From the NCBI GenBank assembly GCA_910585765.1, contig CAJUES010000094.1:1-8857 (forward strand): a stretch of 8,857 nt of DNA, written 5' to 3'. The stretch comes from an uncultured Lachnospiraceae bacterium. Its GTDB lineage: Bacteria > Bacillota > Clostridia > Lachnospirales > Lachnospiraceae. The position numbers and the translations under genes were made by a program. Below the pieces are notes generated by a model. That model saw only the letters and a program-made list of their open reading frames with translations. It searched no databases and was not told the origin of the DNA. Positions 1 to 7,008 of the stretch are shown one piece after another (position 1 is the stretch's first letter; the number at the start of each line of letters is the position of its first letter).

Positions 1-91
1 ACAGCAAGTTCATAATAAATGATGTCGTTTGGAAGCCTTCATGAAACAACCCTGAGTTTCTCTGTCCTGGGGGTGTTCATGCGGACGCGTT

Positions 92-102
92 TGTGCTAAA
101 CT
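92..102 (+). promoter_or_regulatory. Possible extended -10 promoter for the YcxB-like/DUF4015 unit
   Basis: TGTGCTAAACT resembles the Gram-positive extended -10 element TGTGnTATAAT, matching four of six core positions plus the TG extension. The -35 is poor: the best hexamer at 17-base spacing is TGTTCA at 74-79. Transcription would start near 109, giving a leader of about 45 bases before the ATG at 155. The rest of 1-154 shows no gene or repeat that I can support. This is pattern matching only. Confidence 0.35.
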
Positions 103-154
103 GATAGAGAGTTGTTTTAGAAATGCTCAGAATCGCACAAAGGCGGGGATATAG

Positions 155-2032
155 ATGACAAATACAAAAAAGTACGAGTACATATTGGACCGGACGGAGA
201 TCATGGAGTTCTGCTTTCACGCTATTTGGGAGTCGGCAAAGCGCAGAAAGTGGATGTGGTTTCGGCTGCTGCTCATCCTGTTGCTCGAGCTCGTCCTCCT
301 GCCGCGCGTCGGCGTCTGGATCGTGGTGCTGATCGCGGGGGTGCTTCTGGCATCGGTGGCTGTCAATTGCATCAATGTCAGAAAAAGTATCGCGGGACAA
401 CCGTGGACAGTGTGGGTGGAGAGCGGTACTTTGAAGGTTGACAGGGGCGGCAGCAGCGAGGTGCCGTGCAAAAACATACAGCTGATCCGCACGACGCGCC
501 GCCTGCTCATGCTCGGATATCTGCAGACAGCGCAGCGGCCGGCATGGTTTATCGTTCCGCTGCGTGTGTTTTCCGACAGGCAGGAACAGGAGTGGTTTCT
601 GGACAGGATCCGCGATCCGCAGCCGGCAGAGGACAGCGGCGTTCGTGCAGGATCAGCGGAAGAGGGACTGCGCTTTGCATACACGCTTGACGAGGTGAGA
701 TGGGTGCGGCTCCAGAGGGGGGCACTTGGGATCATGACCAGCGGGACGATCGGAATGAGGGAGCGGATCCGCCTCGTTTTGATCTGGAGTTTTTTCGCAG
801 TGCTTGTCATGTTCTCCTGCATCTATCTGGCGGCAGGACGCTTGAGCTGGCAGTCTGCCCTGTTTGGCGTGTGCGTTGCGGCACTGATCACTGCCCGGAT
901 CTTCCTGCGCGATCCGGAGCGTGCACTCAAAAGTCAGATCCGGACGTCCGCCGTCAGGGACAGGGAGTGTGGTGTGTGGCAGATCGCGCTGTCGGAGACG
1001 GGTGCCAGTGTGATGCTTCCGGACGGCTCCCGCAGCGATCACGGGTGGGAGACGCTTGCGCATCTGGTGGAGACGGAGGATGCCTTTTATATATTCCACA
1101 GGGACGGGAGGCGCTATGTGACGATCGCGAAGGAGAGTTTTCAGGACTGGAACCAGGTTTCCGCACTGCATGAACTCTGTGCGCGGAAAGGTGTAACGTA
1201 TGTCCGGGGGCGCAAAATGCATTACCTGCCGGGCTGGGCTTTTCTCATGATCGTTGTGCTCTTTGCGGTGTTGAGCATGACATGCCTTTTTCTTGGTATT
1301 TTCCGGGATCATGTGCAGGAGATGCAGGATCAGAGGCAGAGCGTCTCGCAGGGGATCGATCGCCAGGAGGCATTTGACCCGGCAGATTACCCGGACTATG
1401 TACCGCTGGACGAGCAGGTGGAAGTGCTGGGATCCTTTGGACTGCAGGTGCCGGAGGAGACGGTCGAGTCCGTGCGCGGATTTATGACGGAGTACGGCAT
1501 GCGGGCTTCGATAGAAGGGTTTCCCTACACATGGCTGCTGACAGAGCTTGGCATGCCGCGATACGGCGAGGACTGGACTGTCATAGAAGAATATGCAAAG
1601 AACGTGTTCTGGTTTGATTTTGAGGGAGTTGATATCAGCACGGACTATGTGGATATCCTGAATGGCATGCTCGCGCTGTCCCAGGGCAGCTGCCTTGACA
1701 CGGTGACGGACATCAGCGAGGATATATCAGAAGTAAACTGGGAAGAGGGAAACGGAACAGTCGTGGTCGGTCTGGAGTGGGGCGGTCAGCGGCATCACTG
1801 GGAGATGCAGATGCAGTATGACTGGATCGACAGCGATGTGCTCGGGATGCTGAACGCACTGCTGACCCAGGAAGGCTCCGAGAAGTTCTTTTATGCGGCA
1901 GGGGACAACGGTCAGGGTGCGGTCGTGTTTTTCTGCACTGCAGAGTGGGCGGAGGACTTCGGGGAGGCGACAGGGCTGGATCTGGTGAGCTACATGGTGT
2001 GGAGTGAGGAGCAGAGGCAGCAGGCACAGTAG
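155..2032 (+). CDS. Membrane protein with two tandem YcxB-like modules and a large outer domain
   Basis: A 625-residue integral membrane protein of unknown function. Two copies of a YcxB-like unit (a helix pair followed by a small PH-like beta domain) can be read. Copy 1 has helices at about 36-50 and 53-72 and a beta domain at about 84-152. Copy 2 has helices at about 206-226 and 231-250 and a beta domain at about 275-343. The beta domains align by eye (WTVWVESGTLKV with WQIALSETGASV; WFIVPLRVFSDRQEQEWF with RYVTIAKESFQDWNQVSAL). A fifth helix follows at about 360-381, then a soluble acidic tail of about 240 residues. Five helices with an inside N-terminus put both beta domains in the cytoplasm and the tail outside. 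The start at 155 has a purine-rich RBS (AAGGCGGGG, six bases upstream). It is followed after 34 bases by a lipoprotein gene, probably co-transcribed. The tail matches no family I recognise. The function is unknown; a sensor or scaffold joining cytoplasm and envelope is a guess. Confidence 0.8.
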   Translation: MTNTKKYEYILDRTEIMEFCFHAIWESAKRRKWMWFRLLLILLLELVLLPRVGVWIVVLIAGVLLASVAVNCINVRKSIAGQPWTVWVESGTLKVDRGGSSEVPCKNIQLIRTTRRLLMLGYLQTAQRPAWFIVPLRVFSDRQEQEWFLDRIRDPQPAEDSGVRAGSAEEGLRFAYTLDEVRWVRLQRGALGIMTSGTIGMRERIRLVLIWSFFAVLVMFSCIYLAAGRLSWQSALFGVCVAALITARIFLRDPERALKSQIRTSAVRDRECGVWQIALSETGASVMLPDGSRSDHGWETLAHLVETEDAFYIFHRDGRRYVTIAKESFQDWNQVSALHELCARKGVTYVRGRKMHYLPGWAFLMIVVLFAVLSMTCLFLGIFRDHVQEMQDQRQSVSQGIDRQEAFDPADYPDYVPLDEQVEVLGSFGLQVPEETVESVRGFMTEYGMRASIEGFPYTWLLTELGMPRYGEDWTVIEEYAKNVFWFDFEGVDISTDYVDILNGMLALSQGSCLDTVTDISEDISEVNWEEGNGTVVVGLEWGGQRHHWEMQMQYDWIDSDVLGMLNALLTQEGSEKFFYAAGDNGQGAVVFFCTAEWAEDFGEATGLDLVSYMVWSEEQRQQAQ

Positions 2033-2066
2033 TCGTACGCCGGCGGCCTGGCTGAGGTGGCAGGAT

Positions 2067-3329
2067 ATGAGAAAACTACAGATACTGATCGTGATGATGA
2101 TATGGATTCCCTGGCTCGCAGCGTGCGGGGACAGGGCAGAGACGGCGCCGGGTTTTCGGATGACGGAGGTGCAGGAGGAGTCCCTGCCGGATGCGGAGCG
2201 CGATGAGGAGACCGATACCGGATCCGGATCGGAAGCTTCCGGGAGCACGGAGACTGGTTCCGGTTCGGACACAGAACTATCCGGAGACACAGAGACGCAG
2301 CGCGGAGAGAGCGCCGGAAAGGATGACCGCCCGGCGGTGCACGGGATCTATGTGACAGGTCCCGTGGCGGGCAGCGAGCGCATGAACGATCTGATCACGC
2401 TGGTCGACGCGACACAGCTCAACACCATGGTGATCGATGTCAAGAACGATGACGGCGAGATCACGTGGAAGATGGAGACGGACTCCGTCACAGAGATGGG
2501 GAACGGTGTCGCGTATATACGCGATATCGGCGCGCTCATGCGGACGTTGAAGGAGCATGGGATCTACACGATCGCGCGGATCGTCTGCTTCAAGGATCCG
2601 GTGTTTGCGCAGAACCATGCGGACAGTGCGCTGAGAAAGCCGGACGGCGGCTATGTCACGGATGCCTATGGGCTGGCATGGGTGAATCCGTATGACGAGG
2701 AAGTGTGGGCGTATCTGACAGAGATCGCACTGGCGGCGGTCGACGCCGGGTTTGACGAGATACAGTTTGACTATGTGCGCTTCCCGATCGGAAAGGATGC
2801 GGATGCCGCTGATTACAAGGTCGATATGTCGGTCTATACCAAGGAGCAGGCGATATCGGGATTTCTGTCCTACGCCAGTGAACGTCTCCGCGGGAAGGGC
2901 GCCGTGGTCACGGCGGACGTGTTTGGCACGGTGATCGGCAGTGCGACAGACATCGAGCGCGTGGGACAGGATTATGCGGCGCTTGGGAAGACCGTGGATG
3001 TGCTCAGTCCCATGGTCTACCCCTCGCATTACGGACCGGGTGTATTCGGGTTTGACGTGCCGGACGCGCACCCGTATGACACGGTATATCAGGCGCTGAT
3101 GCTGTCGCAGGAGGTGCTGGGGCAGGAGCCGGGCGAAGACTGTGCGGTCGTGCGCCCATGGCTGCAGGCGTTCACGGCGACATGGGTGAGCGGGCACATT
3201 TCCTATGGGGCAGAACAGATCAGGCAGCAGATCCAGGCGGTGTACGATGCCGGTTACGAGGAGTGGATCCTGTGGAATGCGACGTGCCGGTATCCGATGG
3301 ACATCCTGCCAGGTGAGGAGACGGAATAG
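2067..3329 (+). CDS. DUF4015-type putative glycoside hydrolase lipoprotein
   Basis: A 420-residue secreted lipoprotein. Residues 1-20 form a signal peptide (charged MRK, then a hydrophobic stretch) ending in the lipobox L17-A18-A19-C20, so it should be acylated on Cys20 and held on the outer face of the membrane. Residues about 45-85 are a low-complexity tether rich in Ser, Gly, Thr, Glu and Asp. From residue 91 (VHGIYVTGPVAG) to the end it resembles the DUF4015 putative glycosidase family, a predicted TIM barrel: MVIDVKNDDG at 121-130, FDEIQFDYVRFP at 229-240, and LSPMVYPSHYGPG at 313-325. The acidic residues in DEIQFD are candidate active-site residues by analogy with related barrels. The frame is open back to an ATG at 2004, but 2067 is preferred: it begins the signal peptide and has GAGG nine bases upstream, while 2004 would overlap the previous gene and bury the signal peptide. 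Substrate unknown; a cell-wall or exopolysaccharide glycan is plausible. Confidence 0.82.
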   Translation: MRKLQILIVMMIWIPWLAACGDRAETAPGFRMTEVQEESLPDAERDEETDTGSGSEASGSTETGSGSDTELSGDTETQRGESAGKDDRPAVHGIYVTGPVAGSERMNDLITLVDATQLNTMVIDVKNDDGEITWKMETDSVTEMGNGVAYIRDIGALMRTLKEHGIYTIARIVCFKDPVFAQNHADSALRKPDGGYVTDAYGLAWVNPYDEEVWAYLTEIALAAVDAGFDEIQFDYVRFPIGKDADAADYKVDMSVYTKEQAISGFLSYASERLRGKGAVVTADVFGTVIGSATDIERVGQDYAALGKTVDVLSPMVYPSHYGPGVFGFDVPDAHPYDTVYQALMLSQEVLGQEPGEDCAVVRPWLQAFTATWVSGHISYGAEQIRQQIQAVYDAGYEEWILWNATCRYPMDILPGEETE

Positions 3330-3330
3330 G

Positions 3331-4212
3331 TCATTCAGATTTTGAGGGCGCGGAGAGGACGCTCTCCACAGAGCCGTGCTCATACCGCCATTGTCTTGGC
3401 GGGATCCCATACACATTTTTGAACGCGCGCGAAAAGTGCAGCTGGTTTGGATAGCCGACTGCGTTGCTGATATCGTTGATGGACAGGCTGGTGAGCTTTA
3501 AGAGCTCAGCAGCTTTTGTCATGCGGTAGGAGATGAGAAATTCCTGTGGGGATTTTCCCATATTTTCGTGGAAGATCTTGCCGAAATAGCTCCGGTTCAG
3601 ACCGCAGGAAGCCGCGATATCCTCCACGGAGATCGTGTTCTGGAAATTCTGTTCGATGAAGGATACTGCCTCGCGTATGTAGAAGTCGCGCAGGCTGTTT
3701 CCACGGCTCAGCTGCGTCAGGCTGCAGGAGCGCACGAGGCTGTCTATGAACAGATAGAGGTGCCCGATCAGGTGAAAGGGGGACTCCTCCTTGTGGTCAA
3801 CGATATAGAGCATTTCTGATTTCATCGCCTCGGCGAGATCTTTGTAGCGCGCCTTGTAGACCGGCTGGTCAGGGCTTAAACCGGTCAGCTCGATCGTCTC
3901 CTTCGCGCGCAGCCCGTCAAACTCGATCCACACATACTCCCACGGGATCTCGCGGTCCGCGATGTACATATTGATCTGGTTCGGAAAGCACATAAACCCC
4001 TGCCCGCTCTTGACAGCGTACGGGATCGATACGCCTTTTGCATTGTTGGAGTAGAGGATGCCCGTGCCGGAGATGCAGTAGTGGAACAGGTAATGGTTTC
4101 TTGCGGCGGGACCAAACGAGTGGGAGGGATCGCACTTTTCCCAGCCAAACTGGTATAACCCCAGGTCGATAAAATTTTCACTTGGAAATACGGAAAAAAT
4201 GACTTCGCTCAT
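3331..4212 (-). CDS. AraC-family transcriptional regulator of the msm-type operon
   Basis: A 293-residue AraC/XylS-type regulator of normal length. The N-terminal half (about 15-150) is a cupin-type sensing domain, with the typical HYCISGTGILYS stretch at 44-55, SGQGFMCFPNQINMYIAD at 69-86 and PWEYVWIEFDG at 90-100. The C-terminal part (about 180-276) is the paired helix-turn-helix DNA-binding domain: helix pair 1 around ISVEDIAASCGLNRSYFGKIF (194-214) and helix pair 2 around SINDISNAVGYPNQLHFSRAF (244-264), followed by the family signature YGIPPRQWR (268-276). The start at 4212 is supported by an AAGGGAGA ribosome binding site about eight bases upstream on the minus strand. It is divergent from the sugar-transport genes, the usual arrangement for MsmR/RafR-like activators, so the ligand is probably an alpha-galactoside or a derivative (inference). 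Its stop codon is separated by one base from that of the lipoprotein gene. The gene itself looks intact. Confidence 0.92.
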   Translation of the reverse strand: MSEVIFSVFPSENFIDLGLYQFGWEKCDPSHSFGPAARNHYLFHYCISGTGILYSNNAKGVSIPYAVKSGQGFMCFPNQINMYIADREIPWEYVWIEFDGLRAKETIELTGLSPDQPVYKARYKDLAEAMKSEMLYIVDHKEESPFHLIGHLYLFIDSLVRSCSLTQLSRGNSLRDFYIREAVSFIEQNFQNTISVEDIAASCGLNRSYFGKIFHENMGKSPQEFLISYRMTKAAELLKLTSLSINDISNAVGYPNQLHFSRAFKNVYGIPPRQWRYEHGSVESVLSAPSKSE

Positions 4213-4251
4213 GTTGCTGTCTCCCTTCTGCTGTACGAAAAAGAAAAAAGA

Positions 4252-4257
4252 TATAAA
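4252..4257 (+). promoter_or_regulatory. Weak candidate -10 box for the sugar operon
   Basis: TATAAA on the plus strand is the only good -10-like hexamer between the regulator start and the binding-protein frame. The sequence at 17-base spacing upstream (TGCTGT, 4229-4234) is a poor -35, as expected for an AraC-activated promoter but not evidence for one. Transcription would start near 4264, leaving almost no leader before the signal-peptide-like segment and no Shine-Dalgarno sequence. No operator repeats for the regulator could be identified with confidence. Confidence 0.2.
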
Positions 4258-4271
4258 AAAGAAATAAAATC

Positions 4272-4277
4272 ATTATA
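4272..4277 (-). promoter_or_regulatory. Perfect -10 box (TATAAT) for the araC-type regulator
   Basis: On the minus strand TATAAT lies about 60 bases before the regulator start codon, in an AT-rich stretch (about 4235-4293) that contrasts with the GC-rich genes around it. No convincing -35 is seen; at 17-base spacing the hexamer is TGTGCC. A regulator with a weak -35 would fit control by an activator. The box coincides with the stop codon and A-tract that precede the binding-protein reading frame. Confidence 0.45.
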
Positions 4278-4278
4278 A

Positions 4279-4425
4279 AAAAACAACGCAATAGGGCACA
4301 TTGGCATATCATTATGCTGTCTGGCAGCGGCTGCAGGCATTCAGGGCTACGGGGCTTCCGGCAGCAACGGCAAGACAGAGATTGAAATTGTCCAGTACAA
4401 ACCCGAAGCAGCAGGTTATTTTGAC
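4279..4425 (+). other. In-frame 5' extension of the binding-protein gene lacking a usable start codon
   Basis: The frame of the following gene stays open for 49 codons upstream of its first ATG, until TAA at 4276-4278. The translation has a hydrophobic run (AIGHIGISLCCLAAAAG), a small-residue linker (YGASGSNGKT), and then IEIVQYKPEAAGYFD, which is the typical first strand and helix of a family 1 sugar-binding protein. This is therefore coding sequence by homology: a secretion signal plus the mature N-terminus. The codons contain no ATG, GTG or TTG; only ATA (4291, 4306), ATT (4300) and CTG (4321) could start non-canonically, and no Shine-Dalgarno sequence precedes them. A seven-A tract (4277-4283) lies at the point where a start codon followed by Lys codons would be expected. 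Confidence 0.75.
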
Positions 4426-5556
4426 ATGCTGGAAGAGAAATTCAATGCTTCACATGACGATATTCAATTGAAGATCAGTTCTCCAAACGACGCAATGACA
4501 ATTCTGAAAACGAGGTTTATCCGGGAGGATTACCCCGACATTATAGGGATCGGGGGAGATATCAACTACTCCTATTTTGTGGATGCCGAGATCGTCGCGG
4601 ATGTTTCCGACTATGCGGGGCTCCGGAATATCAAACAGGCTTACCTTGATATCGACGAGGCGCTGAAGCTGGTTCCGGTGGAGGGCGCATACGCAGTCCC
4701 CTATGTGGCGAACGCGGCGGGGGTCCTGTACAACCGGGAAATGTTTGAGCAGCATGGCTGGGAGATCCCGCAGAACTGGTCCGAGTTCACGGCGCTGTGT
4801 GGGGAGATCCAGTCGGAGGGGATCCTGCCGTTTTACTTTGGCTTCAAGGATACCTGGACGTGTCTGGCGCCCTGGAACGCCATGGCGGTCAGTCTCGCGC
4901 CGGCTGATGTGACCAAACAGGTCAACAGGGGCGAGACAAACTTTGCGAAGGAGTACAGGGAGGTGTCGGAGAAATACCTGGAGCTGCTGCAGTATGCGGT
5001 GGACGATCCGTTCGCGTACGGATATAACGATGCCTGCACGGCATTTGCGAGGGGAGAGGCGGCGATGTACCCCATCGGAAGCTACGCGATCCCGCAGATC
5101 CTGTCGGTGAACCCGGACCTGAACATTGATTCCTTCGTCATGCCGGCAAACGATGACGCGGCGCAGAACACACTGAACTCCGGGATCGATCTCCAGTTCT
5201 GCGTGATGGCGGACTGTGAGAACAAGCAGGCGGCGTATGAGGTGCTCGACTTCCTGTATGAGGAGGAAAATATCCAGCAGTACATCGACGCGCAGATCGG
5301 GATTCCCTGCAAGGAGGGAGATTTCACACTCTCACCGATGCTCGACGGCATGACCCGGCACATTGAGGAGGGGAAGATGACCGATTACCAGGATCACTAC
5401 TATCCGTCCGAGATGGCAGTCGACGCGCAGATCCAGACTTTCCTGCTGCAGAAAGACGTAGATGCCTTCTTACAGAAATTTGATACGGACTGGCTGCGCT
5501 ACAACAGGGATATCATCCGTCTCGTGCAGGAGTATGAGCGGACGCATGGAAATTAG
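4426..5556 (+). CDS. ABC transporter extracellular sugar-binding protein (MsmE-like), 5' end defective
   Basis: Family 1 solute-binding protein (COG1653, UgpB/MsmE type), which captures a sugar outside the cell and delivers it to the permease. The frame from the first ATG gives 376 residues; functional relatives are about 410-430 with a lipoprotein signal peptide. Recognisable stretches are YPDIIGIGGD (residues 34-43), the AYAVPYVANAAGVLYN region with its hallmark aromatic and Asn residues (about 88-103), WEIPQNWSEF (about 111-120), and FARGEAAMYPIGSY (207-220), the conserved motif near the hinge. The ATG at 4426 has no ribosome binding site and falls after the first strand of the mature fold, so it is unlikely to be the natural start. 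Homology extends upstream to about 4279, as described in the separate entry. As it stands the product would lack a signal peptide and stay in the cytoplasm. The permease gene follows after 12 bases. The remaining frame is free of stops, so the lesion, or a sequencing error, is confined to the 5' end. Confidence 0.85.
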   Translation: MLEEKFNASHDDIQLKISSPNDAMTILKTRFIREDYPDIIGIGGDINYSYFVDAEIVADVSDYAGLRNIKQAYLDIDEALKLVPVEGAYAVPYVANAAGVLYNREMFEQHGWEIPQNWSEFTALCGEIQSEGILPFYFGFKDTWTCLAPWNAMAVSLAPADVTKQVNRGETNFAKEYREVSEKYLELLQYAVDDPFAYGYNDACTAFARGEAAMYPIGSYAIPQILSVNPDLNIDSFVMPANDDAAQNTLNSGIDLQFCVMADCENKQAAYEVLDFLYEEENIQQYIDAQIGIPCKEGDFTLSPMLDGMTRHIEEGKMTDYQDHYYPSEMAVDAQIQTFLLQKDVDAFLQKFDTDWLRYNRDIIRLVQEYERTHGN

Positions 5557-5574
5557 GAAAAGGGGTGCATGGAT

Positions 5575-6975
5575 ATGAAAAATGAGAGAAAAAGGACATT
5601 TTTGCTGATCACGATTCCGATATTGGCGCTGTTTGTCTGCTTCAACACGATTCCGCTGATCCGCGGCGTGATATACAGTTTTACGAATTTCAAGGGTTTT
5701 GGTACATATGACTGGGTGGGGTTGCGCAACTATGCTGACCTGTTTGCCGACGGGCGTGTCGGGAAGTCCTATCTGTTTACCTTCAAGCTTGCGGTCGTGA
5801 CGACCGTCGTGGTGAACGTGCTCAGCCTGGTGCTGGCGCTCGCACTCAACAGCAAGATCCGCGCCAAGAGCTTCTTCAGGGGGGCGTACTTTCTGCCGAA
5901 CATCCTGGGTGCGCTCGTTGTGGGTTATATCTTCAACTACTTTTTTACCTATATCCTTCCGGCATTCGGCTCCATGATCGGCTCTGACGCCATGGGTTCC
6001 AGCATTTTGTCAAACCCGGACACGGCGTGGATCGGTATCATGGTAGTCTGCTCATGGCAGGCGATCGCGATGAACACGATCATCTATATCTCTGGTCTGC
6101 AGACGGTGCCCGAGGATGTGTACGAGGCGGGCGGGCTCGACGGCGCTACAGGATGGAAGCAGTTCCGCTATCTGACGTTCCCATTGATCATTCCGTTCTT
6201 TTCCATTAACATGGTATTGTGTGTGAAAAATTTCCTGATGGTGTTTGACCAGATCATGGCGTTGACAAAGGGCGGTCCGGCGCAGAGCACGGAGTCCATC
6301 TCCTACCTGATCTACAACAACGGTATGTCAGGCGGACAGTTTGGCTTCCAGAGTGCAAATGCCGTGATATTCTTTTTGGTGATCGTGACGCTCTCCGTTG
6401 CGATCCATTCCGTGATGGGATATGCACTGGGAAGAAACAAGGGTCACAGCAAATTCTACAGTTTTGTCTATCTGTTCATCGTCAGCGGTATGTTCGTGCC
6501 GTTCGCGATCCTGATGATGCCGCTGGCAAAGCAGACGGCGGAGATGGGGCTGGCAAACTGGTTCGGCGTGATCCTGCTGTATGTCGTGTTCTATATGCCG
6601 ATGAACATAATGCTGTACTCGGGCTATCTTGTCAATATCCCGATAGCGCTTGAGGAGGCTGCGAAGGTGGACGGGGCGTCGACATGGCGTACCTACTGGA
6701 AGATCATCTTCCCGATCATGCGCCCGATGCACGCCACCGTGGCAGTGCTGACAGCGCTGGCAGTCTGGAACGATGTGATGACACCGCTCGTGATCATGGC
6801 CGGTTCCGACCAGAATACACTGCCTCTCGCGCAGCTGAACTTCCAGACACAGTTTGGCACAAACTACAACCTGGCGTTTGCATCGTATCTGCTGTCGCTG
6901 ATCCCGATCCTGATATTCTATGTGGTTTGTCAGAGACAGATCCTCAACGGTGTGGTAAACGGTGCAGTAAAATAA
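5575..6975 (+). CDS. Fused ABC sugar permease: MsmF-like half joined to N-terminally shortened MsmG-like half
   Basis: A 466-residue membrane protein containing two binding-protein-dependent permease units normally made as separate subunits of about 290 and 275 residues. Unit 1 (1-275) has six helices at about 9-28, 70-93, 103-124, 151-174, 202-226 and 262-284, with the EAA loop starting EAGGLDGATGWKQF at 184. Unit 2 has helices at about 294-316, 329-351, 378-398 and 433-453, with its EAA loop EEAAKVDGASTWRTYW starting at 360 and the usual MsmG ending. Two EAA loops, the sites that dock the ATPase, confirm two permeases. Missing are the last few residues of unit 1 and about the first 80-90 of unit 2, including its first helix. 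The join is at about 269-281, within VIVTLSVAIHSVMGYALGRN. ATG 5575 is chosen because AAAAGGGG ends nine bases upstream; ATG 5569 is only three bases from it and would add two residues. Substrate is inferred as alpha-galactoside from neighbours. No ATPase gene is nearby. Confidence 0.85.
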   Translation: MKNERKRTFLLITIPILALFVCFNTIPLIRGVIYSFTNFKGFGTYDWVGLRNYADLFADGRVGKSYLFTFKLAVVTTVVVNVLSLVLALALNSKIRAKSFFRGAYFLPNILGALVVGYIFNYFFTYILPAFGSMIGSDAMGSSILSNPDTAWIGIMVVCSWQAIAMNTIIYISGLQTVPEDVYEAGGLDGATGWKQFRYLTFPLIIPFFSINMVLCVKNFLMVFDQIMALTKGGPAQSTESISYLIYNNGMSGGQFGFQSANAVIFFLVIVTLSVAIHSVMGYALGRNKGHSKFYSFVYLFIVSGMFVPFAILMMPLAKQTAEMGLANWFGVILLYVVFYMPMNIMLYSGYLVNIPIALEEAAKVDGASTWRTYWKIIFPIMRPMHATVAVLTALAVWNDVMTPLVIMAGSDQNTLPLAQLNFQTQFGTNYNLAFASYLLSLIPILIFYVVCQRQILNGVVNGAVK

Positions 6976-6994
6976 AATTTCGGTGTATTTAGTT

Positions 6995-7000
6995 AGGAGA
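6995..7000 (+). promoter_or_regulatory. Ribosome binding site fixing the GH36 start
   Basis: AGGAGA lies eight bases before the ATG at 7009 in the 33-base gap after the permease stop codon, supporting this start and translation as the next cistron of the same operon. No terminator or promoter is seen in the gap. Confidence 0.75.
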
Positions 7001-7008
7001 AAAGAAGT

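Noticed and set aside
1..154. Partial upstream gene or repeat at the left edge
   Set aside because: Both strands contain close stop codons and no recognisable coding, RNA or repeat pattern. The 107-residue minus-strand frame at 77-400 mostly overlaps the start of the YcxB-like gene.
3352..3367. Hairpin GGAGAG-GACG-CTCTCC as a terminator between the convergent genes
   Set aside because: No T-run follows on either strand, and it lies inside the regulator coding sequence.
2277..3416. 379-residue minus-strand open frame across the DUF4015 gene and the 3' end of the regulator
   Set aside because: Overlaps two well-supported genes, has Arg/His-rich composition, and shows no domain or ribosome binding site that I can see.
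4211..4267. Short plus-strand frame starting MLLSPFCC as a leader peptide or alternative start for the binding protein
   Set aside because: It is in another frame, ends at TAA 4265-4267, and has no ribosome binding site.
4314..4385. ATG at 4314 as the binding-protein start
   Set aside because: It is in a different frame and ends at TGA 4383-4385. It would need a frameshift, and even then the signal peptide would be too short.
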